From UBA3941 sp002385665 (GTDB lineage Bacteria > Bacillota > Clostridia > Caldicoprobacterales > UBA3941), in assembly GCA_050949255.1 (NCBI GenBank), contig JBMNFJ010000016.1:930001-994000 (forward strand): DNA of 64,000 nucleotides, given 5' to 3'. The position numbers and the translations under genes were made by a program. The notes under the pieces were generated by a model, which was not told the origin of the DNA, made no database searches, and worked only from the letters and a program-made list of their open reading frames with translations. Positions 30,541 to 39,225 of this stretch are shown one piece after another (within the stretch, counting starts at the first letter, position 1; each line of letters begins with the position of its first letter).

Positions 30541-30762
30541 TTAAACCTCAACCTCTTGGATTTCCACCCTAATGGATTGGCTCTTATTCATATCCTCCAA
30601 TATCTTATTCTCGTCTTCCCAATCTGCATATTTTATTTTCTCATCCTCGGTAAGTATAACCGCGTCCATAAGCTGCCTGCCCGTCAAGGCTACATCGCTT
30701 ACATAGGTCTGCATAATGGGATTGTTATCTACTACTATCAATATCGCATATACATATTTCAT
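30541..30762 (-). CDS. Hypothetical small acidic protein
   Basis: A 73-codon gene with start ATG 30762 (a TTG at 30774 is possible; no strong ribosome binding site is near either). The N-terminal MKYVYAILIVVDNNP is hydrophobic; the rest is acidic (ILTEDEKIKYADWEDENKILEDM). A clear terminator follows, which supports a real transcript. I recognise no family and suggest no function. Confidence 0.5.
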   Translation of the reverse strand: MKYVYAILIVVDNNPIMQTYVSDVALTGRQLMDAVILTEDEKIKYADWEDENKILEDMNKSQSIRVEIQEVEV

Positions 30763-30977
30763 AATTGCATCCAAACCCCTTTTTATATGGTAAAATAACT
30801 GGCATCATAAATCTGACTGATTAACCATATCTAAGTTTACAATACTTTGTATCATAATTCAATAAGCAAACCCTGCTGCCGTTATATAGCGTAGTATTAC
30901 ATATATCCCTTAGCTGGTAAGATACTCCTGCTACATCAACAGCAAGTCCAACCAAATGAATAAATAACCAATTGATT

Positions 30978-31598
30978 CTAATCTTCCACTTCCTCATCCT
31001 CAGTTTCATTTTCTTGAGAATTATGTTCCTCATTTATGCTTTCTATTTCCAATTTGCTGCTCTTTACAGCACTCAAAATTACATCTTCCCTATTATCGAT
31101 TATACTTAGTTCTTCCGATACTTCCAAATCCCCTATCCGTATGTTTCCCCCCTGCTTAAGAGCCCGGACAGTAACATCAATCTGAGATGGAATATGTTGG
31201 GGCAGACCTTCTACAAGGACTGTGTCCCTTTGACGCTGAATTACTATTCCCCTCCTGCTAGCTTCGTAGTTATCCTGTATCCTTATAGGCACATAGGCCT
31301 TAACCTTTTGTTCTTCATTTACAACCTGTATATCCACATGTATTATATCTTTGGTGACCGGATCCCTTTGGACTTCTTTCAGTCTAACGGGACCCACAAA
31401 ATTTTCCGTAGCGATTTCAAAAAAAACATTGTTACCAGCCTTTCTTAGGAGGGTATTCAAGCCTTTACTCTCTATCATTACCTGAGAGGTCTGTCTATCC
31501 TTACCATAAACAACTCCGGGAGTGTAACCCTTTTTTCTTAGTTGATGGGCCTTAATACCTGGAGTTCTTGTGTTAGCGACTAAGATTCTCTTGCTCAT
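30978..31598 (-). CDS. rplY: Ribosomal protein bL25 (Ctc/TL5 type)
   Basis: A 5S rRNA-binding protein of the large subunit; the long form resembles the Bacillus general stress protein Ctc. At 206 aa it has an L25 domain (ANTRTPGIKAHQLRKKGYTPGVVYGKD), a TL5 C-terminal beta domain (HIPSQIDVTVRALKQGGNIRIGDL), and an acidic tail rich in Glu and Asp. The start is ATG 31598 with AGGCAGG. It stands alone between ftsH and a small gene. Confidence 0.93.
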   Translation of the reverse strand: MSKRILVANTRTPGIKAHQLRKKGYTPGVVYGKDRQTSQVMIESKGLNTLLRKAGNNVFFEIATENFVGPVRLKEVQRDPVTKDIIHVDIQVVNEEQKVKAYVPIRIQDNYEASRRGIVIQRQRDTVLVEGLPQHIPSQIDVTVRALKQGGNIRIGDLEVSEELSIIDNREDVILSAVKSSKLEIESINEEHNSQENETEDEEVED

Positions 31599-31685
31599 AT
31601 GTAACACCTGCCTAATAAATTTATGGCATTATTATCCCCAATAAACTTGGTTTTATTTAGAAATAGATTAATCATCAGTCAGAAA

Positions 31686-31718
31686 TGGCAAAGCTATGGC
31701 TACGCCATAGTTTTGCCA
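31686..31718 (-). terminator. Hairpin after ftsH
   Basis: A 14-bp stem, TGGCAAAGCTATGG/CCATAGTTTTGCCA, with one G-U pair, five-base loop, and a weak T tract (CATTTCT) on the minus strand. It lies about 105 bases after the ftsH stop. Confidence 0.5.
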
Positions 31719-31822
31719 TGATGACAAATCCATAACCAATGGGCATACTTAAACATCTGGCAGGTGTCCCCTGTAGAATTACAATTCATACTACAAATTG
31801 GTGAATCCAGTTTTACAGACAC

Positions 31823-33592
31823 TCATACAGCTTTTTGTACTAAATCTTTTTGTACTAAATAATCCAACTGTTCCTCATCTAAGGTTTCCTCTTTCAGAAG
31901 TCTAATAGCGATCTTCTCCAAGAGGGTCTTATTCTCCGTTAGTAGATCTCTTACCTCCATATAAAGGGCGTCTAGAATTCTCTTTGCCTCATCCAGGAAA
32001 TTATCCTGGACTCCCCTAATACCATTTTCATAAAGCACGTCGTAGTTTAGGAGTCCGGAGCTTTCTGTCATTCCAAATCTCCTGACCATATCTGTCAACA
32101 CCCTTGTTGCCTTTTCCAAATCGTTAGAAGCTCCTGTAGTAATATTCTCTTTCCCAAATATTATTTCCTCGGAGCAACGACCAGCCAACATTATCTTTAT
32201 ATTGTTTTCCATATCCCTCTTCTTGAAATACATACGGTTGGGAGGGATATTCATGCTAAAACCCCCAGCCCCTTTAGTACTGGGTATTATGGTAACCTTG
32301 CTTACCCTGTTCTCGGGAGCAACCAATTTAGTAACAAGGGCGTGTCCGGCTTCATGATAGGCAGTAATCTTTCTGTCCATTTCAGAGATTGTGCTCCTGT
32401 CCTTTTTTTCAAACCCGGCAATTACAGTATAAAAGGCTTTTTCTATATGATTATCTTCAATCATACCGCTCCCTTCCTTTGCAGCCAGGATCGCAGCCTC
32501 GTTCATTAGATTTTCTAATTGCGCACCACTGAAATAAACGGTTTGCTGTGCCAGCTTTTCCAGATCGACTTCTTTGCTTATAGGTTTATTCTTGCTATGG
32601 AGTCTTAGAATTTTTAGCCTGGCCTTGACATCCGGTAAACCTATCTCTATATGCCGGTCAAATCTGCCAGGTCTCAGTAGAGCCTCGTCCAATGTATCCA
32701 ACCGGTTGGTTGCCGCCACTACTACTATTCCCTCATTTTCATTAAAACCTGACATCTCTGCCAGAAGTGCGTTTAAGGTCTGATCCCTCTCGTCATTACC
32801 TCCACCTTCCAGGCCTCCGTCCCGTTTTTTACCCAAGGCATCGATTTCATCGATGAAAATTACGCATTTCCCAACCTGTCGAGCTTTTTTAAATAACTCT
32901 CTAATCCTGGAGGCCCCTACCCCCACATAAACTTGAACAAAATCTGATCCGGAAACAGCGTAAAAGGGTACGCCTGCTTCACCGGCTATGGCTTTTGCCA
33001 GAAGGGTCTTCCCGGTTCCGGGTGGACCATATAGGATTACACCTCTTGGAAGCCTGGCCCCATATTGAGTATATTTTTCGGGATTATGAATAAAATCTAT
33101 TAGTTCTTCAACGCTATGAACCGCCTCTTCATTCCCGGCAATATTTGAAAACTTTACTTTTACCGACTCTTCCGGTTTTATGGACATTCCGGAAACCTTG
33201 GAAGTCTTCCCTTTAGCTTGAGGTGTCTTATTTGAAATATATAATAATCCAAAAATCAGCAGTCCCATCATAATAGCATAAGCGATTGTTTGGTTTAAAA
33301 ACTCCTGTCCCCTCTTCTCCTGTACCATTATGCCCTGTATCAGGAGTTCCTCCTTAAATCCTTCCTTCCTGGGATTGTCGGTTATAAACTCGGTATCATC
33401 TTTTAAGATCCCGTGTATAGTTGGTCCATCATTAAGGAATACCTTTTCAACACGATTCTCTTCTATTTCTTGTAAAAAATCCTTGTAGGATATCACCTTG
33501 GGGGTTGATCTCTTGTTGTGCCATACCCCATATACTAACAATAGAAGTATCCCTACAGCTACCGCAATGATAATTCTATACTTTTTATTCAC
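31823..33592 (-). CDS. ftsH: FtsH-family ATP-dependent zinc metalloprotease
   Basis: A membrane-bound AAA+ protease that degrades membrane and some soluble proteins. The 589-aa protein has a membrane helix at about 7-24, a short outside domain, a second helix near 105, an AAA module (Walker A YGPPGTGKTLLAKA near 189, Walker B FIDEIDALG, SRH LRPGRFDRH), and the protease HEAGH near 412. It is at the short end of the family and may be a second FtsH. The start is GTG 33592, seven bases after GGGGAG. It has a long leader with a promoter and hairpin. Confidence 0.92.
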   Translation of the reverse strand: MNKKYRIIIAVAVGILLLLVYGVWHNKRSTPKVISYKDFLQEIEENRVEKVFLNDGPTIHGILKDDTEFITDNPRKEGFKEELLIQGIMVQEKRGQEFLNQTIAYAIMMGLLIFGLLYISNKTPQAKGKTSKVSGMSIKPEESVKVKFSNIAGNEEAVHSVEELIDFIHNPEKYTQYGARLPRGVILYGPPGTGKTLLAKAIAGEAGVPFYAVSGSDFVQVYVGVGASRIRELFKKARQVGKCVIFIDEIDALGKKRDGGLEGGGNDERDQTLNALLAEMSGFNENEGIVVVAATNRLDTLDEALLRPGRFDRHIEIGLPDVKARLKILRLHSKNKPISKEVDLEKLAQQTVYFSGAQLENLMNEAAILAAKEGSGMIEDNHIEKAFYTVIAGFEKKDRSTISEMDRKITAYHEAGHALVTKLVAPENRVSKVTIIPSTKGAGGFSMNIPPNRMYFKKRDMENNIKIMLAGRCSEEIIFGKENITTGASNDLEKATRVLTDMVRRFGMTESSGLLNYDVLYENGIRGVQDNFLDEAKRILDALYMEVRDLLTENKTLLEKIAIRLLKEETLDEEQLDYLVQKDLVQKAV

Positions 33593-33812
33593 TGTATCAC
33601 TCCCCTCTACCTTCTAAATGATTCCACTGTACTCATATCACATAAAGACGTTATACGTTTCTAGTATTACAAAGATATATCATCCTTAAATAAGGCAACG
33701 CACTGAACCAGTCAGACAAATATCTTTAACAACTAGGACAAGAGTCAAAAATCTTATTGTAATATCATCATGGATTTTTCTTTGGATATAAATCCACACA
33801 CCCAATAAAAAC

Positions 33813-33830
33813 GGCCATATTGGCATGGCC
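33813..33830 (-). terminator. Terminator-like hairpin in the ftsH leader
   Basis: GGCCAT/ATGGCC stem with a six-base loop, followed on the minus strand by GTTTTTATT. It lies about 30 bases after the likely transcription start and about 220 bases before ftsH, so it could attenuate ftsH or end a very short RNA. Confidence 0.55.
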
Positions 33831-33864
33831 AGATTAAGTTTACATAATATCCTGATACTATAAC

Positions 33865-33893
33865 ATTATACAAAAACTCCGGTTTATTGTCCA
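33865..33893 (-). promoter_or_regulatory. Sigma-A-like promoter toward ftsH
   Basis: On the minus strand TGGACA (33893-33888), 17-base spacer, TATAAT (33870-33865). One mismatch in the -35 and a perfect -10. Confidence 0.6.
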
Positions 33894-33980
33894 TGGAATA
33901 GTGTACCAAGGATCATTAATACAAGCACTTGAATAAGGATACAACCATAAGTGGCCTTTCAAGAACCCAGGCTAAAATAA

Positions 33981-34008
33981 TTGTCATGTTATGGTTTATA
34001 CATATAAA
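33981..34008 (+). promoter_or_regulatory. Sigma-A-like promoter for the second PBP
   Basis: TTGTCA (33981-33986), 16-base spacer, TATAAA (34003-34008), about 62 bases before the start codon. Confidence 0.55.
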
Positions 34009-34070
34009 TTGTGGGAATAATAACTATAAATGCCAATACTTTATATAAGCGTATTAAGGGGGAGATTTAT

Positions 34071-36572
34071 ATGGCTCATAAGGATCCCATTCCAACAAGG
34101 CTTTCCAAAAGGGTTAATAATAGATCTAATAAATTGAAAAGGACGATCAGAATAATTTTGGCTGTACCGCTTATAGGCCTGGCCATATTGCTTACAGCTG
34201 CATCCTTTATACTGGGAGCAACCATAAGTACGTGGAAGGAATTGGACATAGAAAAGTTGGAGAACATCCAACAATCATCTTTTATTTACGATTATCAGGA
34301 TGAGAAGATTACCAATATCCATGGAAGTGAAAATCGAATTAAAGTCGCCCTCTCTGATATACCCCAACACGTCCAGGATGCTTTTATCGCTACGGAAGAT
34401 ATTCGTTTTTATAAACATCCGGGTTTCGATATAAAGCGTCTTGCATCCTCCCTATGGCACAACATCAAGGCCAGGGCTTATGTGCAAGGGGGAGGCACAA
34501 TAACTCAACAGGTGGTTCGCAACGCCTTCCTGTCACAAAAAAAAGTAATGAGCAGAAAGATTCAGGAAATATATCTAGCATATCAACTGGAAAAGAAATA
34601 TTCAAAGGAGCAGATTCTCGAAACCTATTTAAACCTAATCTACTTCGGTAAAGGGACCTACGGCGTTGAAACGGCCTCCAACAGGTATTTCGGAAAATCC
34701 GTTAAAGATCTGACCGTAGCAGAAGGAGCAATGCTGGCAGGTATAATAAAGAACCCAGGCCGTTATTCGCCTCTTATAGATAGGGAAAGCTCAATGAAGA
34801 GGAAGGATCTGGTGATTGACCTTATGGTAAAAAACGGCTACCTCACCGCATCTGAAGGGAAAAGTGCCAAGGAAGATCCCATAGAATTGGTAGAAACACC
34901 GCCGACGAGTTACGTCCACAGCTATTTTATGGATATGGTGTTAAAGGAAGCGGCAGATATTTTAAAAGTCAAAGAGGAAACCCTGTTCACCAATGGGTAC
35001 AGGATATACACTACCCTTGATAGGGAACTACAGCAATTTTGTGAGGAACTTTTCGATAAAGATGAGTTTTTCCCCAAAAGCCCGGCAAGTGGGGAAACCA
35101 GCCAGGGAGCCTTGGTCGTACTCGATAGTTCTACCGGAGGAGTACGGGCTCTGCTGGGAGGGAGATCAGATGATAAATCCATACGTAAGGCTTTCAACAG
35201 AGCAACCCAAGCAAAGCGCCAGCCAGGATCCGTAATCAAGCCACTGGTTGTATATGCCCCTGCTATTGAGAATTTTGGATATACCCCTGCAACCTTTGTA
35301 GAGGATGCTCCCATTACAATCGACAACTATACTCCGTCTAATTATGGAGGAAAAACCCGGGGATGGGTAACCATTCGGGAGGCAATAGCCACCTCCATCA
35401 ATATCCCGGCAGTTAAAGTCCTTCATGATATCGGTGTTAGCAGCGGTGTGTCCTTTGCAAAGGGATTGGGTATACCTTTCGCCGAAGAAGACCGGAATTT
35501 ATCCGTAGCCCTTGGTGGCTTTCACTATGGTATCAGCCCAATGGAATTGGCCAGGGCTTATATGGTATTTGCAGACAGAGGTAAGTATAAGGAGTATACA
35601 ACTATCCGTAGAATTGAAGACCCCAAGGGATTGGTTGTGTATGAATTTAATCCCCACAAAACCCAATACGTATCAGAGGAAACTGCTTTTATTATAAATA
35701 ACATGTTACAGTCATCCGTTGAATGGCAGAACGGGACAGCCAACAGATTGAAACCCCTAGGCATCCCCTTAGCCGCCAAGACCGGGACTGTACAGCTCCC
35801 CGACACCCAGGAATTCAGGAAGATAGATGGTACTAAGGATACCTGGATTGCGGTCTACAATCCGGATTATGTAGTAACAGTATGGTTGGGTTTTGATGAG
35901 ACCACTTCCCAAAACTATTTGCCCGCCAACGCTGTAGGGGGCTCTTTCACAGCTGATATCTCCAGAGAAATATTACAACATATTTACAAAAATCGGAAGG
36001 CAAAAAACTTTGAAAAACCCCTAAATGTATTGGAAGTGGAATTAGATGCAAAGGCGTTGAATGAAAGACACCAGGCCTTGTTGGCATCCCCCCTTACCCC
36101 TCAAGACCAAATAGTGCTTGAGTATTTCACACGGGGCAATGTCCCACGCCAGGAAACTGATTATTGGGTTATCCCTGACCCTCCAAAGGATTTTGAGATA
36201 ACCATTGCCCCAAGCGGATTCCCTACTATATCCTTTACATCAACCCAATCCTTTGCTGTGTATGACATATATAGGGCCAGTAGGGGTATGGAAGCTATAC
36301 CTGTACAACGCTTGAAGCAGGGAAACCAGCCCAGGCTGCAATGGACAGATACATCAGTAAAACCCAATGAGACATATAGCTACTATGTAATAGCTACACA
36401 TCCTGAAATTACCATGGATGGGGTACATGTACAAAGTCTGCCTACGCCTGTACTAACCCTTACAATCCCCAATATAGGTCATACTGACACCATTGATGGG
36501 CAACAGACAGAAGATACCAGACAGGACAATCAAGCAGAGGAAAACAATGTAATATCAATCCAGATTCCCTAA
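34071..36572 (+). CDS. Second class A penicillin-binding protein with C-terminal Fn3-like domain
   Basis: A bifunctional peptidoglycan synthase, 833 aa. It has a basic tail, a helix at about 24-50, GT51 motifs (ATEDIRFYKHPGFDIKR, GGGTITQQVVRN, RKIQEIYLAYQLEKKYSKEQILETYLN), and a transpeptidase domain with SVIK (near 386), SIN (near 441) and KTGT (near 568). The C-terminal part (about 700-800) reads like a fibronectin type III domain (YDIYRASRG, ETYSYYVIATHP). ATG 34071 has AAGGGGGAG. Its last 18 bases overlap the convergent TPR gene. It resembles the first PBP but lacks that protein's Cys region and Asn-rich tail. Confidence 0.94.
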   Translation: MAHKDPIPTRLSKRVNNRSNKLKRTIRIILAVPLIGLAILLTAASFILGATISTWKELDIEKLENIQQSSFIYDYQDEKITNIHGSENRIKVALSDIPQHVQDAFIATEDIRFYKHPGFDIKRLASSLWHNIKARAYVQGGGTITQQVVRNAFLSQKKVMSRKIQEIYLAYQLEKKYSKEQILETYLNLIYFGKGTYGVETASNRYFGKSVKDLTVAEGAMLAGIIKNPGRYSPLIDRESSMKRKDLVIDLMVKNGYLTASEGKSAKEDPIELVETPPTSYVHSYFMDMVLKEAADILKVKEETLFTNGYRIYTTLDRELQQFCEELFDKDEFFPKSPASGETSQGALVVLDSSTGGVRALLGGRSDDKSIRKAFNRATQAKRQPGSVIKPLVVYAPAIENFGYTPATFVEDAPITIDNYTPSNYGGKTRGWVTIREAIATSINIPAVKVLHDIGVSSGVSFAKGLGIPFAEEDRNLSVALGGFHYGISPMELARAYMVFADRGKYKEYTTIRRIEDPKGLVVYEFNPHKTQYVSEETAFIINNMLQSSVEWQNGTANRLKPLGIPLAAKTGTVQLPDTQEFRKIDGTKDTWIAVYNPDYVVTVWLGFDETTSQNYLPANAVGGSFTADISREILQHIYKNRKAKNFEKPLNVLEVELDAKALNERHQALLASPLTPQDQIVLEYFTRGNVPRQETDYWVIPDPPKDFEITIAPSGFPTISFTSTQSFAVYDIYRASRGMEAIPVQRLKQGNQPRLQWTDTSVKPNETYSYYVIATHPEITMDGVHVQSLPTPVLTLTIPNIGHTDTIDGQQTEDTRQDNQAEENNVISIQIP

Positions 36573-37241
36573 AGCTTCTTTAATGTCCTCAATGGTAATG
36601 GCGCTCAGGGGGGTAATGTTACAGGTAAGGGCCTTGTCCAGCTTTTCCCTGGCCCTTTCTTTGTCCCCCTCTTGGGAATAGATAAGGCCCAGATAGTATA
36701 GGGTTACGGCTTGATCGTCCTTTTCTTCTTCTGCCCTTTCAAAGTAGTCCTTGGCCTTGTCTACTTGTCCCATTTTGTAGTAGATTTGGCCCAGGTTATC
36801 TAAAATAACCGGATCATCCTCATCGTATTCCAAACCCTCTAAGTTGTATTCCAAAGCCCTCTCCAAATCTCCCTTTTGAATAAGTAGGTAACCCAGGGTA
36901 CCATACACCCTTCCACTGCGATATTTCCTATGTACCTCTTCCATCATTTCCACAGCCACATCAATATCTCCCAGCTTCCAATAGGCTAGGCTAATGTTTA
37001 TCTTGGCCATTGTTTTATGTTCTTCTTTTGCCGGCAAATCCGTCAGAACCGTACTAAACAATTCTTTGGCTTTTTCAAAATTTCCCTCTCTAAGCATTAA
37101 CACTCCATAGGACAGTAGGTAGTTTGGTTTGTAAATCCCCAGTTTTTCAGCCTTCTTGTACATATCTACGGCTTTATCAAATTTAGCCCTGCTATGGTTA
37201 TAGTATCCTAAAAAACCATACAGATTCCCCATAATAGACAA
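36555..37241 (-). CDS. Tetratricopeptide repeat protein
   Basis: A 228-aa soluble protein made of about six TPR units, for example FDKAVDMYKKAEKLGIYKPN, GTLGYLLIQKGDLERALEYN and LDNLGQIYYKMGQVDKAKDYFERAEEE. No other domain, signal peptide or membrane segment is seen, so it is a likely cytoplasmic scaffold with unknown partners. The start is TTG 37241, about ten bases after AAAGG; an ATG at 37232 is further from the site. It overlaps the second PBP gene by 18 bases at the 3' ends, so the two transcripts are convergent. Confidence 0.8.
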   Translation of the reverse strand: MSIMGNLYGFLGYYNHSRAKFDKAVDMYKKAEKLGIYKPNYLLSYGVLMLREGNFEKAKELFSTVLTDLPAKEEHKTMAKINISLAYWKLGDIDVAVEMMEEVHRKYRSGRVYGTLGYLLIQKGDLERALEYNLEGLEYDEDDPVILDNLGQIYYKMGQVDKAKDYFERAEEEKDDQAVTLYYLGLIYSQEGDKERAREKLDKALTCNITPLSAITIEDIKEALGNLD

Positions 37242-37302
37242 GTGCCATCATCCTTTCCTTTAATAGAAAAACTGTTCTTATTTCACCTGGTTAAATGCTC
37301 TT

Positions 37303-37320
37303 GGCAGCTCTATGGCTGCC
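37303..37320 (-). terminator. Weak hairpin after the ABC exporter genes
   Basis: GGCAGC/GCTGCC stem with six-base loop, about 55 bases after the stop of the second exporter gene. No clear T run follows, so terminator function is uncertain. Confidence 0.3.
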
Positions 37321-37374
37321 GTACAACCCATATTATATGAATTTTAATCAAAAATGTCCACATATGGAAATTAC

Positions 37375-39225
37375 CTATGCATCGGCAAATTGGCTATTGT
37401 ATAGGGATGTATAGAAACCATTTTTCTCAAGTAGCTCATCATGGCTACCCATTTCTACAATATCCCCGTCTCTCATTACCAAAATCATATCCGCATCCCT
37501 AATGGTAGAAAGCCTATGGGCAATTATGAAGGATGTTTTCCCCTGCATAAGGTGTTCCATAGCCCTTTGTATTAACAGCTCGGTTCTTGTATCGACGGAT
37601 GATGTCGCTTCATCCAATATCAATATCTTGGGATCCGAAAGTATGGCCCTGGCAATAGTTAATAGCTGCTTTTGCCCTTGGGAGATATTACTGGCATCTT
37701 CATTTATGACCATATCGTATCCCTCCGGCAGAGTTAATATAAACCTATGGGCATGGGCAGCCCTTGCAGCCTCAACAACCTCTTGGTCACTAGCATCAGG
37801 CCTTCCATACCTGATGTTTTCCATTATAGTGCCGGAGAAAAGCCAGGTATCCTGAAGTACCATACCAAACATACTCCTTAAATCTTTTCTGGTTAAGGAG
37901 TTTATATCATACCCGTCGATGTAAATCCTACCGTCATCCACATCATAGAAGCGCATTAAGAGCTTCACGATAGTAGTCTTTCCAGCCCCTGTAGGACCAA
38001 CGATAGCTATCCTTTGACCGGGTTTTATGTCCGCAGAAAAGCCTTTTATAATGGTCTGGTCCTCCTTGTAGCCAAATCTAACCTTTTCAAAGGTCACCCT
38101 GCCTTCAATCCCATCAAGCTTATGGGGAATAGTAATATCCTCTTCTTCCTCCTTCTCATCCAGAAATTCGAAGACCCGCTCTGCAGCTGCCGCTGTAGAC
38201 TGTAGCACATTGCTTATCTGGGCAAGTTGATTAACCGGCTGGGTAAAGTTTCTTATGTATTGAATAAAGGACAGAATATCCCCTACTTCTATAACTTTTC
38301 TTACCGCCAGCCATCCACCTAGAATGGAAACTACCACATATCCTAAATTTCCGATAAACACCATGATCGGCATCATCATCCCCGATAAAAACTGGGATTT
38401 CCACGCTGAATCATAAAGTTCACCATTAATCTTATTAAACTCTTCTATAACCTGCTCCTCTGCATTGAATGCCTTCATAACATTGTGACCACCATACACC
38501 TCTTCAATATGTCCGTTGACATATCCAAGGTTTTTTTGTTGGGCTACGAAATATTTCTGAGATCTCTTCACTACCACCATAACCAGTGCCATGGATATAG
38601 GAAGCATTAAGATAGCTGCAAGGGTCATTTGCCAACTAATTGATATCATCATAATGAGCACGCCTATGAAGCTTGTACCCGATGTTATAATTTGACTGGT
38701 GCTTTGGCTTAAGGATTGGCTGACTGTATCCACATCATTGGTAACCCTGGATAAGACCTCCCCATGGGTCACGGTGTCAAAATACTTAAGGGGAAGCCTG
38801 TTTACCTTTTGGGATATTTCCCTTCTTAAATTATAGGATATCTTCTGGGCAACACCGGTAACTATAAAGCCCTGCACAAAGGAGAAGAACGCAGATAAGA
38901 GGTACAGTCCAATAAGGATAAGAATAATGTTCCCTAGATACCCAAAATCAATGCCGCCACCTGGTAGACCTGCTATCTTTGCTACCAGTCCTTCAAATAT
39001 ATTGGTTGTTGCTCTCCCTAGTATCTTTGGTCCTACTATAGAAAAGGCTGCACTGCCTATGGCAAAAACTATCACTACACCCAACTGTAACCGATAAGGT
39101 CTTAAATACCCAAGAAGCTTGGAAAAGGTCTCCTTAAGGTTTTTGGGTTTCTCGAAGGATCCTGAACCTCTGCCAGCTCCACTTTCCATTTTCCCAGGCC
39201 TTCTTCTTGTCCTCTTTTCACTCAT
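37375..39225 (-). CDS. ABC exporter half-transporter, canonical ATPase site (YfiC/LmrD type)
   Basis: A 616-aa protein with a six-helix exporter domain and a C-terminal nucleotide-binding domain. Walker A GPTGAGKTT (near 408), Walker B ILILDEATS with the catalytic Glu (near 535), and H-loop FIIAHRLSTI (near 572) are canonical. The signature is SNISQGQKQ, with Gln for the second Gly of LSGGQ. Its start ATG overlaps the stop of the partner gene (ATGA), so the two form a heterodimer. Such pairs export drugs or lipids; the substrate here is unknown. Confidence 0.92.
   Translation of the reverse strand: MSEKRTRRRPGKMESGAGRGSGSFEKPKNLKETFSKLLGYLRPYRLQLGVVIVFAIGSAAFSIVGPKILGRATTNIFEGLVAKIAGLPGGGIDFGYLGNIILILIGLYLLSAFFSFVQGFIVTGVAQKISYNLRREISQKVNRLPLKYFDTVTHGEVLSRVTNDVDTVSQSLSQSTSQIITSGTSFIGVLIMMISISWQMTLAAILMLPISMALVMVVVKRSQKYFVAQQKNLGYVNGHIEEVYGGHNVMKAFNAEEQVIEEFNKINGELYDSAWKSQFLSGMMMPIMVFIGNLGYVVVSILGGWLAVRKVIEVGDILSFIQYIRNFTQPVNQLAQISNVLQSTAAAAERVFEFLDEKEEEEDITIPHKLDGIEGRVTFEKVRFGYKEDQTIIKGFSADIKPGQRIAIVGPTGAGKTTIVKLLMRFYDVDDGRIYIDGYDINSLTRKDLRSMFGMVLQDTWLFSGTIMENIRYGRPDASDQEVVEAARAAHAHRFILTLPEGYDMVINEDASNISQGQKQLLTIARAILSDPKILILDEATSSVDTRTELLIQRAMEHLMQGKTSFIIAHRLSTIRDADMILVMRDGDIVEMGSHDELLEKNGFYTSLYNSQFADA

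Larger units (their letters stand above)
33593..34070. other. 478-bp divergent region between ftsH and the second PBP
   Basis: No gene is seen. It holds a plus-strand promoter for the PBP gene, a minus-strand promoter, and a minus-strand hairpin/terminator between that promoter and ftsH, each listed separately. Confidence 0.5.

Noticed and set aside
30821..31033. A 70-codon minus-strand frame overlapping the end of rplY
   Set aside because: Out of frame with the L25 coding region, no ribosome binding site, and a composition typical of chance.
33840..34020. A 23-codon minus-strand peptide frame upstream of ftsH
   Set aside because: No ribosome binding site, and it lies before the likely transcription start of the minus-strand promoter.
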